From Thermodesulfatator sp. (GTDB lineage Bacteria; Desulfobacterota; Dissulfuribacteria; Dissulfuribacterales; QOAL01): a DNA stretch of 10,799 bases. Of this stretch, positions 1 to 8,900 are shown in pieces. Location of the stretch: NCBI GenBank assembly GCA_003978135.1, contig QOAL01000028.1, forward strand, positions 1 through 10,799, written 5' to 3'. A program made the position numbers and the translations under genes. Numbering within the stretch: the first letter of the stretch is position 1; each line of letters starts with the position of its first letter. A model generated the notes under the pieces. The model saw only the letters and a list, made by a program, of their open reading frames with translations. It searched no databases and was not told where the DNA came from.

Positions 1-14
1 AAGAAGTCCCTTTC

Positions 15-90
15 GGGGCTGTAGCTCAGTTGGGAGAGCGCGTGAATGGCATTCACGAGGTCAGCGGTTCGATCCCGCTCAGCTCCACCA
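15..90 (+). tRNA. tRNA-Ala (anticodon GGC)
   Basis: This is a complete 76-base cloverleaf with an encoded 3' CCA at 88-90. The acceptor stem 15-21 pairs with 81-87 with one G-U pair. The D arm is at 24-39. The anticodon stem CGTGA (41-45) pairs with TCACG (53-57). The loop ATGGCAT gives anticodon GGC at 48-50, so it reads GCC alanine codons. The T arm carries the normal GGTTCGATCC core. An intrinsic terminator follows 14 bases downstream, so it is the last or only gene of its transcript; the 14 bases before it are too few to tell. Confidence 0.97.
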
Positions 91-103
91 TTTAAGCAAC
101 AAG

Positions 104-140
104 TGCCCTGTGGATTTTTACAAATCCACAGGGCATTTTT
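104..140 (+). terminator. Rho-independent terminator after tRNA-Ala
   Basis: A perfect 14-bp stem (104-117 with 122-135) closes a TTAC loop and is followed directly by five Ts (136-140). It ends the tRNA transcript and separates it from ilvE. The stem is preceded by few As, so strong activity for the opposite strand is less likely. Confidence 0.93.
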
Positions 141-204
141 AGTCTGAAATCTGTTTTTATCCCAAGCTGGCTCCCATGACATCCTTAGTCCCTTAGATCG
201 CCTT

Positions 205-234
205 TTGACACATTGCCTTTTTTTGAGTTATGGT
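205..234 (+). promoter_or_regulatory. Possible sigma70 promoter for ilvE
   Basis: A perfect -35 box TTGACA (205-210) is followed 18 bases later by TATGGT (229-234), a 4 of 6 match to TATAAT. The element lies between the tRNA terminator and ilvE, about 49 bases before the preferred start codon, which is where a promoter is needed. The -10 is weak, so the call is tentative. I see nothing else notable in 141-258, and no T-box or attenuator peptide. Confidence 0.4.
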
Positions 235-282
235 GTCGTCGTTTAATTCAAAATTTTCATGCTCGTGAGGTTTAGTCCAACC

Positions 283-1353
283 ATGGAGATTCAAAAAGAA
301 CTAAAGGCAGAAAGCGACCTAAAACCACTTCCTGATCCCTCCCGCCTGGGTTTCGGCATTCATTTCACAGATCACATGTTTCTCATGGATTACAAGGACT
401 CGCAAGGCTGGCACAGTCCCAGAATAGTACCCTATGGCAACTTCAGCCTGGATCCTGCAGCAGTAGTCCTCCATTACGGACAGGCCATCTTCGAAGGTCT
501 GAAAGCGTACAGGGGCACTGACGGCCATATAAGACTTTTCAGACCAAAGGAAAACATGAAAAGGATGAATCGTTCTGCCTGGCGCATGTGCATGCCGCAG
601 ATTGACGAAGAAATGGTCATGGAAGCCATAAGGGAACTGGTAACCGTGGAATCCCGCTGGGTACCTGACCAACACGGCACGTCCCTTTACATCAGGCCCT
701 TTATCATTGCCACTGAGGCATTTCTCGGAGTGAGACCTGCAAAGGAATATCTTTTTTCCATTATTCTCTGCCCAGTAGGGGCCTATTATGCCGAAGGCTT
801 CAACCCGGTAAAGATATTTGTAACGGAAAAATTCGTCAGGGCTGCAAAAGGCGGCGTCGGAGAGGCAAAGACTGCTGGAAATTATGCAGCAAGCCTGATG
901 GCATCTGAAGAAGCCAAGGAGCTTGGCTTTACCCAGGTTTTATGGCTGGACGCAGGGGAGAGAAAATACATTGAAGAAGTCGGCACCATGAATATCTTTT
1001 TCATGATAGACGATGTTCTGGTCACACCGGCACTGTCAGGCAGCATACTTCCCGGAATTACCAGGGATTCTGTAATTCACCTGGCAAAGTCCTGGGGCAT
1101 ACAGGTAGAGGAGCGGGCTGTCTCCATTGACGAAATCATAGAAAAGGCAGAAACAGGCCAGCTCAAGGAATCATTCGGTTCTGGAACTGCCGCGGTAATT
1201 TCGCCGGTCGGATCCCTTTATTACAAGGGTAAGACTATTGAGATAAACCACGGGCAAACAGGCCGCCTGGCCCACAGGCTGTTCGAGGAAATAACTGCCA
1301 TTCAATACGGAGATAAAGAGGACACCTTTGGCTGGACAGAAATAGTTAAATAG
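283..1353 (+). CDS. ilvE: Branched-chain amino acid aminotransferase (PLP fold type IV)
   Basis: The enzyme moves the amino group between leucine, isoleucine or valine and 2-oxoglutarate, the last step of branched-chain amino acid synthesis, in the cytoplasm. The product is 356 residues, normal for the longer 'BCAT-beta' subfamily. The PLP-binding lysine is K196 in GEAKTAGNYAAS. Other family signatures are HYGQAIFEGLKAYR near residues 64-77, the glutamate pair in YIEEVGTMN, and LPGITRDSVI near residue 256. I chose ATG 283 because GAGG lies 12 bases upstream and the family-like N-terminus starts there. An in-frame ATG at 259 would add eight residues (364 aa) but has no visible ribosome site. 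The gene seems monocistronic and converges on the minus-strand operon with only 34 bases between stop codons. D-amino acid and aminodeoxychorismate relatives of this fold are shorter and lack this pattern. Confidence 0.95.
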   Translation: MEIQKELKAESDLKPLPDPSRLGFGIHFTDHMFLMDYKDSQGWHSPRIVPYGNFSLDPAAVVLHYGQAIFEGLKAYRGTDGHIRLFRPKENMKRMNRSAWRMCMPQIDEEMVMEAIRELVTVESRWVPDQHGTSLYIRPFIIATEAFLGVRPAKEYLFSIILCPVGAYYAEGFNPVKIFVTEKFVRAAKGGVGEAKTAGNYAASLMASEEAKELGFTQVLWLDAGERKYIEEVGTMNIFFMIDDVLVTPALSGSILPGITRDSVIHLAKSWGIQVEERAVSIDEIIEKAETGQLKESFGSGTAAVISPVGSLYYKGKTIEINHGQTGRLAHRLFEEITAIQYGDKEDTFGWTEIVK

Positions 1354-1387
1354 TAAGCCATCCGTTTTCAGAGGATATTGAAAGACT

Positions 1388-2518
1388 TCAGGCTGTGGTC
1401 TTGGATGTTACCTGGTCTTTGGATGCGGCCTCACGATAACCTGCCACCAGTTCCTGTATCAGATCTTCAACAGCAACTATTTTATCCACTCGCCAGACGT
1501 TCTCACCGCAAAACACAAAGCCGGCATTCAGATTACCACGCTGGGCATTTACAAGGGCCATGCTGATACTATAAGGGGTATCGGGATAGCGGCATGTCCT
1601 GATGCACTTATAAGCACATTTTTTCGGGTGTTTTTCTCCCCTGGCCATCTTATCAAGGAAAGGACCCTTCAAGGCGCGGCCCGGCATGCCAACAGGGCTT
1701 TTTATTATGAGGACATCGTCCTTGGTAGCCTTCAGATAGGCCTGTTTGAATCCGTCCGAGGCATCGCATTCATGTGTTGCCACAAAACGCGTGCCCATTT
1801 GTACACCGGCTGCACCCATCTTTATGAAACGATAGATATCATGACCAGTATAGATTCCCCCGGCTGCAATAACAGGGATAGAAACACCATATTTTTTTTC
1901 ATAGGCGTGGACAGAATCTATGACCTCCCTGACCAAATTTTCCACCTGAAATTCCGGTTTTTCAAGGTCCTGGGCCTTAAAACCCAGATGGCCACCGGCC
2001 TTGGGACCTTCCACTACGAAGGCGTCAGGGAGACGGCCATAATGTTCCTGCCACCTCCGGCAAATGAGTCCTGCAGCCCTGCCTGAAGAGACTATGGGTA
2101 CAAGGGCTGTATCGCAGCCATCCGGTACCATGGCAGGCATCTTCAGCGGGAGCCCTGCCCCACTGATTATGAGGTCAGCCCCTGCACTTGCAGCAATACC
2201 CACCATTTCCTCATAATCCTGCAAGGCCACCATGATATTTACGCCAATGGGGCCTCCACCAGCCATTTCCTTGGCCTTTTTTATCTGTTTTGACAGTGCC
2301 CTGTGAGTGGCCCCCTGGGGGTCTGCATAAAAATCCTTTTCTGTTATGCCAATCAGGACTGCTGCAATCACTCCGATACCGCCGGCACGGGCAACAGCAG
2401 AGGCGAGCCCGGCCATTGAGATACCTACGCCCATCCCTCCCTGAATAATGGGATAACGAGATTCCACCTTTCCTATCTTGAGAGAAGGCGGATGGAAATT
2501 GTTGTTTTTGGAAGTCAT
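1388..2518 (-). CDS. Nitronate monooxygenase-family FMN oxidoreductase (2-nitropropane dioxygenase-like)
   Basis: This is a 376-residue TIM-barrel flavoprotein of the NPD/FabK superfamily. The N-terminal FMN loop is PIIQGGMGVGIS (23-34). The region AGGHLGF holds H177, at the position of the catalytic histidine of nitronate monooxygenases. The phosphate-binding stretch IPVIAAGGI (214-222) and the GVQMGTRF motif (238-245) follow. A cysteine-rich segment near 301-309 (C-A-Y-K-C-I-R-T-C) is unusual for the superfamily core, though I recall it in anaerobic members. The gene is last in the hdr/flx operon, 48 bases after the flxA-like stop, with AAGG upstream of the ATG. Its substrate is unknown. 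Nitronate oxidation needs oxygen, so in an anaerobe an enoyl-type or other flavin-dependent reduction is just as possible. No clear terminator separates it from ilvE. Confidence 0.85.
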   Translation of the reverse strand: MTSKNNNFHPPSLKIGKVESRYPIIQGGMGVGISMAGLASAVARAGGIGVIAAVLIGITEKDFYADPQGATHRALSKQIKKAKEMAGGGPIGVNIMVALQDYEEMVGIAASAGADLIISGAGLPLKMPAMVPDGCDTALVPIVSSGRAAGLICRRWQEHYGRLPDAFVVEGPKAGGHLGFKAQDLEKPEFQVENLVREVIDSVHAYEKKYGVSIPVIAAGGIYTGHDIYRFIKMGAAGVQMGTRFVATHECDASDGFKQAYLKATKDDVLIIKSPVGMPGRALKGPFLDKMARGEKHPKKCAYKCIRTCRYPDTPYSISMALVNAQRGNLNAGFVFCGENVWRVDKIVAVEDLIQELVAGYREAASKDQVTSKTTA

Positions 2519-2566
2519 GCCAGCCTTTTAGTCCAGAGTTTTCCCTCAGTCAAGAGCATAGGCTCC

Positions 2567-3400
2567 CTAAAATTCCACAGGAAGCTTCTGGACCTGGGCC
2601 CTGGTAAAAACAGGACCGTCCTTGCAGACATAAACAGGTCCCACATTGCAGTGTCCGCATACACCTAGGCCGCATTTCATCCGGTTTTCCAGTGAAAGAT
2701 AAACCTGGTCGTCGGTCCAGCCGACTTCTTCCAGGGGGGGCATGGTGAATTTGATCATGATTGGCGGACCGCAGATAAGGGCCGCAGCATTTTCAGGAGA
2801 AGGCTTTACCTGGCCTGCTATGGTTGGGACAAACCCCACTAGGCCCGTCCAGCCCGGGGCCTCACGGTCAACAGTGATATGAACGTCCAGGTCATCCCTT
2901 TCCTGCCATTGCTTAAGTTCGTCCTTATAGAGAAGCATGCCTGGGGTCCTGGCACCGTAAACCACTGTAATATTCCCATAATCTGCCCGGTTTTCAAGCA
3001 TGTAGATAAGGGTGGCCCTGAGGGTAGTAAAGGCAAAACCCCCGGCGATGATGACGATATTTTTCCCCTTTAATTCTGTATCAACAGGGAATCCGTTTCC
3101 CAGGGGGCCTCTTACGCCAATGGGCTCACCCACGTTCATCTTGTGAAGGGCAGTGGTCACCACACCAGCCCTGTTTACTGTAAACAGAAGATGGCCCTGC
3201 TCTGTAGGAGAAGATGCTATGCCAATCGGGATCTCGCCTTTTCCAGCTATGCTTAGCATGGCAAACTGCCCGGGCACGTGGTTCCAGGAATCACGCTCAT
3301 CCTTTTTTTCCAGCACCAGCCTGAAGGTCTTGAGATTTCCGTCTTCGGTTTCTATCACTATGTCATCTATCCTTGCGGGATAAGGCAGATAGGGATTCAT
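2567..3400 (-). CDS. flxA: FlxA-like NAD(P)H/FAD/[2Fe-2S] reductase subunit (sulfhydrogenase gamma/AsrB type)
   Basis: This 277-residue protein belongs to the ferredoxin-NADP reductase-like family that includes AsrB, sulfhydrogenase gamma and PyrK. It likely oxidises NAD(P)H and feeds electrons into the Flx-Hdr complex. The FAD domain spans about 1-105 with VPGQFAML and the PIGIASSP stretch, where many relatives have R-x-Y-S. The nucleotide domain starts at IVIIAGGFAFTTLRATL (115-131), a variant of the usual GGxGxAPL loop, and C210-G-P-P is the usual C-terminal nucleotide contact. A C-terminal [2Fe-2S] site is formed by C243, C248, C251 and C259. The start has a GAGAG ribosome site and lies 23 bases after the flxB-like stop. 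AsrB of sulfite reductase is similar, but no asrC is nearby and the MvhD and HdrA neighbours favour FlxA. Confidence 0.87.
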   Translation of the reverse strand: MNPYLPYPARIDDIVIETEDGNLKTFRLVLEKKDERDSWNHVPGQFAMLSIAGKGEIPIGIASSPTEQGHLLFTVNRAGVVTTALHKMNVGEPIGVRGPLGNGFPVDTELKGKNIVIIAGGFAFTTLRATLIYMLENRADYGNITVVYGARTPGMLLYKDELKQWQERDDLDVHITVDREAPGWTGLVGFVPTIAGQVKPSPENAAALICGPPIMIKFTMPPLEEVGWTDDQVYLSLENRMKCGLGVCGHCNVGPVYVCKDGPVFTRAQVQKLPVEF

Positions 3401-3423
3401 TACTTTTCTCTCTTCATGAAATA

Positions 3424-4452
3424 TCAGGTTGCAAGAAGCTCATTTATTACCTGTCTTATATCGATATTGACAGGGCAGTCCCGCACACAGCGGCCACAGC
3501 CCACGCATGAAAGGGGACCAAAACGCTCTGGGAAATATTTCAGCTTGTGCATGAACCGGTTCCTCACCCTTTTGACCTTCTCTCCCCGCGGATTGTGACC
3601 GGAGGCATGGAGGGTGAACAGAGGGAACATGCAAGAATCCCAGTAGCGTATCCTGCGCCCTTTGCCCCTGAGGGTTTCGTCCTGAATATCAAAACAGTAG
3701 CACGTAGGGCAAAGAAAGGTGCAGGTGCCGCAATTGATACAGGAATCAGAAAGCTGCTGCCAAAAAGGTGCGTTGTAAAGGTCCATGAGCCCCTTTTCCC
3801 TGAGCCTGGGAGCAAGCTCCATGGTCTCAGGCAGGCTGGACGGGGCCTTTGACCTGATCTCTTCCAGCTCCTTCAGCTCTGCCCCGGTAGCATCGTTTCC
3901 AGGACCTGCTGATTCAACAAGAGATGCGCCCCTTTCTGTCACAGGCTCAAGGACATAACCCCGGGATACCGGGTATGCCAGTATATCCAGTCCTTCTGTA
4001 CCAACAGGTGAGCCTCCTGTCCAGGTACAGAAACAGGTTGAGCAGCCCTGCCTGCACGCAAGACCGATCAGGACAACGTTTTGCCTGTTTTTGTGGAAAT
4101 ATGGATCATCTTCATATGGCATTGCATTTAGAACAACACTCCTGGCATCGCATGGCCTCACACCTACAACCAGCCTGGGTTTATGTTCTGTTCCAGGTTC
4201 ATGGGGTATAAAAGCATCTTCAGTACCAGGCCTTGCAGAAAACTCCAGGAGGGTCTCTGGCTGCGGAAAGAAAAAAGTCTTTATTGAGCCCTTGGGCACC
4301 CCGGGTCTTTCATCAGGCAGTTCCCCCTCGTTCAGCTTCTGCCAGTTGACAATTCCCCTGTCATTTGCCTTTGGGCCAAAAATCTCAAATTGGCCTGCAA
4401 GTTCCCTTAGCCAGTCTTCAAAACCGGCCTTGTCCAGCATCAACGCCTTCAC
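3424..4452 (-). CDS. flxB: FlxB-like 4Fe-4S dicluster protein (AsrA/sulfhydrogenase beta type)
   Basis: This 342-residue protein carries two ferredoxin-type clusters near its C-terminus: C238, C241, C244, C248-P and C316, C319, C322, C326-P. Between them lies a conserved RIRYWDSCMFPLFTLHASGHNPR block typical of AsrA and sulfhydrogenase beta subunits. The N-terminal region holds the GVRPCDARSV motif (97-106) and a C-R-Q-G-C-S-T-C-F-C segment (133-142) that may bind a further cluster. It should relay electrons between the FlxA-like reductase and the other Fe-S subunits. Translation starts at GTG (4450-4452), overlapping the stop of the upstream gene as GTGA, with AAGGTG seven bases before it. 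The overlap implies translational coupling. Assignment as FlxB rather than FlxC rests on resemblance to AsrA and adjacency to flxA. Confidence 0.83.
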   Translation of the reverse strand: MKALMLDKAGFEDWLRELAGQFEIFGPKANDRGIVNWQKLNEGELPDERPGVPKGSIKTFFFPQPETLLEFSARPGTEDAFIPHEPGTEHKPRLVVGVRPCDARSVVLNAMPYEDDPYFHKNRQNVVLIGLACRQGCSTCFCTWTGGSPVGTEGLDILAYPVSRGYVLEPVTERGASLVESAGPGNDATGAELKELEEIRSKAPSSLPETMELAPRLREKGLMDLYNAPFWQQLSDSCINCGTCTFLCPTCYCFDIQDETLRGKGRRIRYWDSCMFPLFTLHASGHNPRGEKVKRVRNRFMHKLKYFPERFGPLSCVGCGRCVRDCPVNIDIRQVINELLAT

Positions 4453-5492
4453 TTTTTTTCACCTTTTAGTGATTCAGTCAGAACAAAATCCTGCGGGTCA
4501 TCCAGTTTATAGGTTGAAAGGGGCAAGGGTGTGTCAAGGCTCATGCCAGCCTCTGTGCCATAGAGCTCCAGTACATCCTTTTGCAGCTTCTTGGTTAAGA
4601 TTCTCATACGAATGCCCATGGGACACGCGCTCTCACACGAACCGCAATCAGTACACCTGCCGGCACAATGGTATGCCCTGATTATGTGGAAGATTGCCGT
4701 ATCCACAGGCTCTATGCTCTTTCCAACCCACTGGGGCCTGGAGTCGTCCACAAAACATGTGGGGCAGTAACAGAGCGGGCAGGCGTTTCTGCATGCGTAA
4801 CACCGGATGCATGAATCTATCTCAGAGGTAAACCATTCCCACCTGGCCTGCACACTCATATTCTCTATTTCTTCAACCTGCTTAAAACGCTCTCCGAGCT
4901 TTCTTTCCCCCTTAAGATCCCCTATCATGTGATCAAATATGACAGGATCAGGATGAACGCAACAGGCACAGTTGTCCCTGATCACGTCCCAGCGGTTGAT
5001 TTCCTGTTCAAGGCCAGGGCCCTTCACCAGGAGGCTGTTATCGTCTTCTTTGACAGAGGTTACATCCGCATGGCCCACAAGCCCCAAAACCTTCTTACGG
5101 TCAACCATGCCCCGGCTTGATATGCCTATTATCACCAGCCTTTCCCGCTGGACTTGGTTCTCCTGAATCTGGACAACCATGTTCCTTGACCAACAGCCGG
5201 TGGCAACCACGCCTACCTTTGGCAGAGGCCCTTCTGGAGGCGGGTCTCCCGGACGCCTCGGAGGTTCAAGGCTCTTGAGAAGTGCTGGCAGATAATTCGC
5301 CAGGTTGAGAACACAGAAGCTGTTCCATTCCAGCCGATCTGTCTCTTCCGGTGTCCTGGCCACAAAGGGCTGCATGACCATGGGCATGGACCCCGAAGTA
5401 TATCCCACAAAGGCTGCGACCTGCCCCGATTCCAGAAGCTGCCTGGCTCTCTGCCGTAATTCCTGGGTTATCCTTTCATTTGCAGTGGTCAT
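4449..5492 (-). CDS. flxC: FlxC-like 4Fe-4S dicluster protein
   Basis: With the ATG at 5492 the product is 347 residues. It has two ferredoxin-type motifs: C228, C231, C234, C238-P and C280, C283, C286, C290-P. Further cysteines stand in C-A-C-C near 175-178 and in P-L-C-Y-C-P-T-C just after the first motif, a pattern like the beta subunits of F420- or formate-linked hydrogenases and dehydrogenases. It is probably a cytoplasmic electron carrier between NAD(P)H oxidation and MvhD/HdrA. A TTG at 5498 is in frame and overlaps the mvhD-like stop. The ATG two codons later is preferred because AAGGA lies nine bases before it but only three before TTG. With ATG, the gap to the mvhD-like stop is two bases. 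A separate catalytic role cannot be excluded. Confidence 0.8.
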   Translation of the reverse strand: MTTANERITQELRQRARQLLESGQVAAFVGYTSGSMPMVMQPFVARTPEETDRLEWNSFCVLNLANYLPALLKSLEPPRRPGDPPPEGPLPKVGVVATGCWSRNMVVQIQENQVQRERLVIIGISSRGMVDRKKVLGLVGHADVTSVKEDDNSLLVKGPGLEQEINRWDVIRDNCACCVHPDPVIFDHMIGDLKGERKLGERFKQVEEIENMSVQARWEWFTSEIDSCIRCYACRNACPLCYCPTCFVDDSRPQWVGKSIEPVDTAIFHIIRAYHCAGRCTDCGSCESACPMGIRMRILTKKLQKDVLELYGTEAGMSLDTPLPLSTYKLDDPQDFVLTESLKGEKK

Positions 5493-5494
5493 GA

Positions 5495-5935
5495 TCAAAA
5501 TTCCTTCACAAGGTGTCTGGCAGGCCCGAGTTTTTTCACTCGCTCCGTGACCTCTGTTGCCACTTCTGCAAACTGCTCGCCTTCAGATGCGGAAATCCAT
5601 GAAAAATTTACCCTGTCAGGTTCAATACCCACAAACTCCAAAAATCTTTTCAATACTGCGAACCGCCTCCTGGCATAATAATTTCCGCTGATATAGTGGC
5701 AGTCTCCCGGATGGCACCCTGATACCAGCACGCCGTCTGCACCTGATCTCAAGGCATCCAGGATCATGTTGGCACTTACCCTGCCAGAGCAGGGAACACG
5801 GACTATCCTGAGAGAAGGCGGATACTGATATCTGCTTACCCCCGCCAGGTCTGCACCTGCATAACTGCACCAGTTGCAGAGGAAGGCTATTATCTTTGGT
5901 TGCCATTCGGCCTGTTTCTTTGCTATGTCACTCAT
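5495..5935 (-). CDS. flxD: MvhD/FlxD-type [2Fe-2S] electron-transfer protein
   Basis: This is a 146-residue protein of the methyl-viologen-reducing hydrogenase delta family, which passes electrons to HdrA. Cysteines typical of the family are C20 and C23 in FLCNWCSYAGADLAG, C49 in VPCSGR, and C74 and C79 in SGCHPGDCHY. In several methanogens and Desulfobacterota one cysteine of the first pair is selenocysteine; here both are cysteine codons. The ATG overlaps the HdrA stop as ATGA, so the two are translationally coupled and likely made in matched amounts. No hydrogenase large subunit is present, so the electron source should be the Flx proteins downstream rather than hydrogen. Confidence 0.92.
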   Translation of the reverse strand: MSDIAKKQAEWQPKIIAFLCNWCSYAGADLAGVSRYQYPPSLRIVRVPCSGRVSANMILDALRSGADGVLVSGCHPGDCHYISGNYYARRRFAVLKRFLEFVGIEPDRVNFSWISASEGEQFAEVATEVTERVKKLGPARHLVKEF

Positions 5936-8900
5936 AATCCCTGCCCTGCCTGAATATCGTCCATGGCAGCCTCAACGGCAGCCATTATCTGTTCATTGCC
6001 TAAATTCTTCAAGGTAATGGCATCTGAACGGCAACCTGCCACACATGCACCGCACCCCTTGCATAAGCCCGTATCCACTGCAGCCTTTCCTGTATTGGGA
6101 TCCATGTTAACCGCGTGGTAGGCGCAAACCTTGGTACACACGGAACAGCCTGTGCATTTCTGCAGATTTACCACTGCGGTTATGCTCTCTGCAGGCACTG
6201 CATCCCTGGAAAGTACAAGCCCGGCCCTGGAAGCCGCAGCCTTTGCCTGGGCGATGGTCTCTTCCACCGGTTTGGGATAGTGGCACAAGCCCGCCAGGTA
6301 TACTCCGTCTGTTGCAAAATCCACTGGCCTGAGTTTCATGTGGGCCTCGAGCAGAAAACCGTCAGAGCTCATGGCGCACTTGAAAAGCTTGGAGAGCTCT
6401 CCCACGTCATCCCTTGGCCTTACTGCTGATGCCAGGACCAAAAGGTCAGGATGAAGGGTAACATCCGCATCAATTATAGGATCCTTAACTTCTATCCTGA
6501 GTCGGCCGTTTTCTTCAGTCACCCTGGGAATATTGTCAAGATCATACCTGATGAATATGATGCCCAGGGCCCTTGCCTTCTGGTAAAGGTGTTCCCTCTT
6601 ACCATAGGTGCGTATATCGCGGTAGAGCATAAAGATATCCATTTCAGGATTCGTTTCCTTAAGATGAATGGCCTGGTCTATGGCATGAGTACAGCAGACC
6701 CTGGAACAATAAGGCCTTTCCGGAACCCTGGAGCCCACGCAATGAATAAACACTGCCTGGTTCAGATTCTTGGCATCAATCTCACCCTTAATGAATTTCT
6801 GGTCGAGCTCAAGAAGCGTGTGAACCGCCGGATTTTTGCCATAAAGAAAGTTCCATCTGCCCTCCCTGGGTTTGTAGGATTCGGCCCCTACGGCAACAAT
6901 TGCCACACCGTGCTCAATCTCTTTACCGTTTGAAAGCCTGGTCTTGAACTGGCCAACAGAACCGGACACCTCCTGGATGGTGGAACCCAGGCATACGTCA
7001 ATTTTCTCATTTGACTCCACCATGTCCACCAGTTCTTCAAGGTATGGCTGAATTTCCTGGCCCTGCCATGTCCTGAAAAACTTGCGCCCATGCCCGCCAA
7101 GCCTGTCCTTTCGTTCCACCAGGGTCACAGGAAAACCCTGGTCAGCTAGGGAAAGGGCTGCTGTCATTCCTGCAACGCCGGCCCCTATCACCAGAGCTGA
7201 TTTTGTAACAGTAACACTATTATACGGAAGTGGATCATCTCCCCTGACCTTTGCAACAGCCATTCTCACCAGGTCCATGGCCTTTATAGTGGCTGCCTCA
7301 GGGTCATTCTGATGTACCCATGAATCCTGATCACGGATATTGGCCATTTCAAACAGAAACTTGTTGATGCCTGCTTCCCTCAAGGTCTCCTGGAACAGTG
7401 GCTCATGGGTCCTTGGGGTACATGAAGCCACAACAACCCTGTTCAGGTTCTCCTTTTTTATGATGTCTGCCATCTGGTTAATGGTGTCCTGGGAGCAGGT
7501 GAAGAGATTGTTCTGAGCAAGAACCACGCCTGGAAGGGTCCAGGCATAATCGGTTACTGCCTGAACATCCACGACGCTCGCAATGTTGATGCCGCAGGAA
7601 CATACAAACACCCCTATCCGAGGAGGCTCTGCATGCACATCCCTTTCAGGCGGAAATTCCTTCTTCCTGGTCTCGGTCCACCTTGCCGGGTAGAGGATGC
7701 GTTCAGCCTCCAGGGCAGCAGCACTTGCCTCCATTACAGACTGGGGAATATCCTTGGGCTCTGCCAGGGCACCACAGACAAAAATCCCTTTTCTGCTGGT
7801 CTCTACAGGCTGAAAGCAGGTCGTTTCTGCAAAACTGTCTGAATCCAGATGGATTCCAAGCTGGTGGGCAAGCCTCATGACCTGGGGATCTGTCTCAAGG
7901 CCAACAGAAAGGACCACAAGCTCGAACTCATCTTCCCTGAGCTTTCCATCTTCTCCAGTAAAACGCAGCTTCAGGTTATCGTTTCCTGCAGGGAGAACTG
8001 TATGGACGCGAGCCCTGTGAAAATTTATGCCTTCTTCTCTTGCCCTGTCATAATAGGCCTCGAAACCCTTGCCGTGGGTACGCATATCCATGAAGAAAAT
8101 AGTGGCATCCACATCTCCACTTTCCGAATGCTCCCTGGCAATAACCGCCTGCTTTATGGCGTACATGCAGCAAACAGATGAACAATAGCCGTGACATGCC
8201 TTGTTGATATCCCTGGAACCCACACACTGAAGCCATGCTATCTTCCTGGGTTCCTGATGATCAGATGGCCTTTCCATGTGACCGAGGCACGGCCCTGAAG
8301 GACTCAGCAGCCTTTCAAATTCCATGCTTGTGACCACGTTCTTGAATTGGCCATAGCCGGTAAAATCCAGCCTGGAGGGATCAAAGGGCTTGAAACCCAG
8401 TGCCAGTATCACTGACCCCACTTCGATGTCATGCTCTCTGGGGGTGTCCTTGAAATTTATAGCCCCGGCCGGGCATTCCTTTTCACAGAAGCCGCACCGT
8501 CCGGGTTTCTTTAGATAAATGCAGTGTTCAGGGTCTATGGCATACTTCAGGGGGACTGCCTGGGGATACCTGAGATATATGGCCTTTCTTGTGCCAAGCC
8601 CCAGGTCAAATTCATTGGGAACCTTCTTGGGACATTTTTCAGCACAGTTTCCGCAGGCAATACACTTGTCAACATCAACGTACCTGGGATTCTGCCTTAC
8701 CTTTACCTTAAATGATCCGGGTTCACCATCAATGGACAGTACCTCTGAAAGGGTAAGAAGATTTATATTCAGATGCCTTCCGCATTCAACCAGCTTGGGA
8801 GAAAGGATGCAGGCAGAACAGTCATTGGTTGGAAAGGTCTTGTCAAGCTGGGACATGCTTCCGCCAATGGCAGCACTTTTTTCCACCAGATGCACGTAAA

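Noticed and set aside
259..282. Upstream ATG at 259 as the ilvE start
   Set aside because: No ribosome-binding sequence precedes it, and the eight added residues look unlike the family N-terminus; ATG 283 has GAGG upstream.
1354..1387. Terminator between the convergent ilvE and NPD genes
   Set aside because: Only a weak 5-bp hairpin (TTTCA/TGAAA) is possible, without a T-tract; not supported.
1628..2086. 152-codon plus-strand open frame inside the NPD gene
   Set aside because: It is antisense to a clearly conserved flavoprotein and shows no recognisable domain.
4091..4681. 196-codon plus-strand open frame across the FlxB/FlxC junction
   Set aside because: It is a shadow of two overlapping real genes with low-complexity serine-rich translation and no domain.
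5493..5498. TTG at 5498 as the start of the FlxC-like gene
   Set aside because: The AAGGA is only three bases away from it, whereas ATG 5492 has better spacing and the stronger start codon.
5495..5935. Second selenocysteine site in the MvhD-like protein
   Set aside because: The family can carry Sec in the first cysteine pair, but here both positions (C20, C23) are ordinary cysteine codons with no in-frame TGA.
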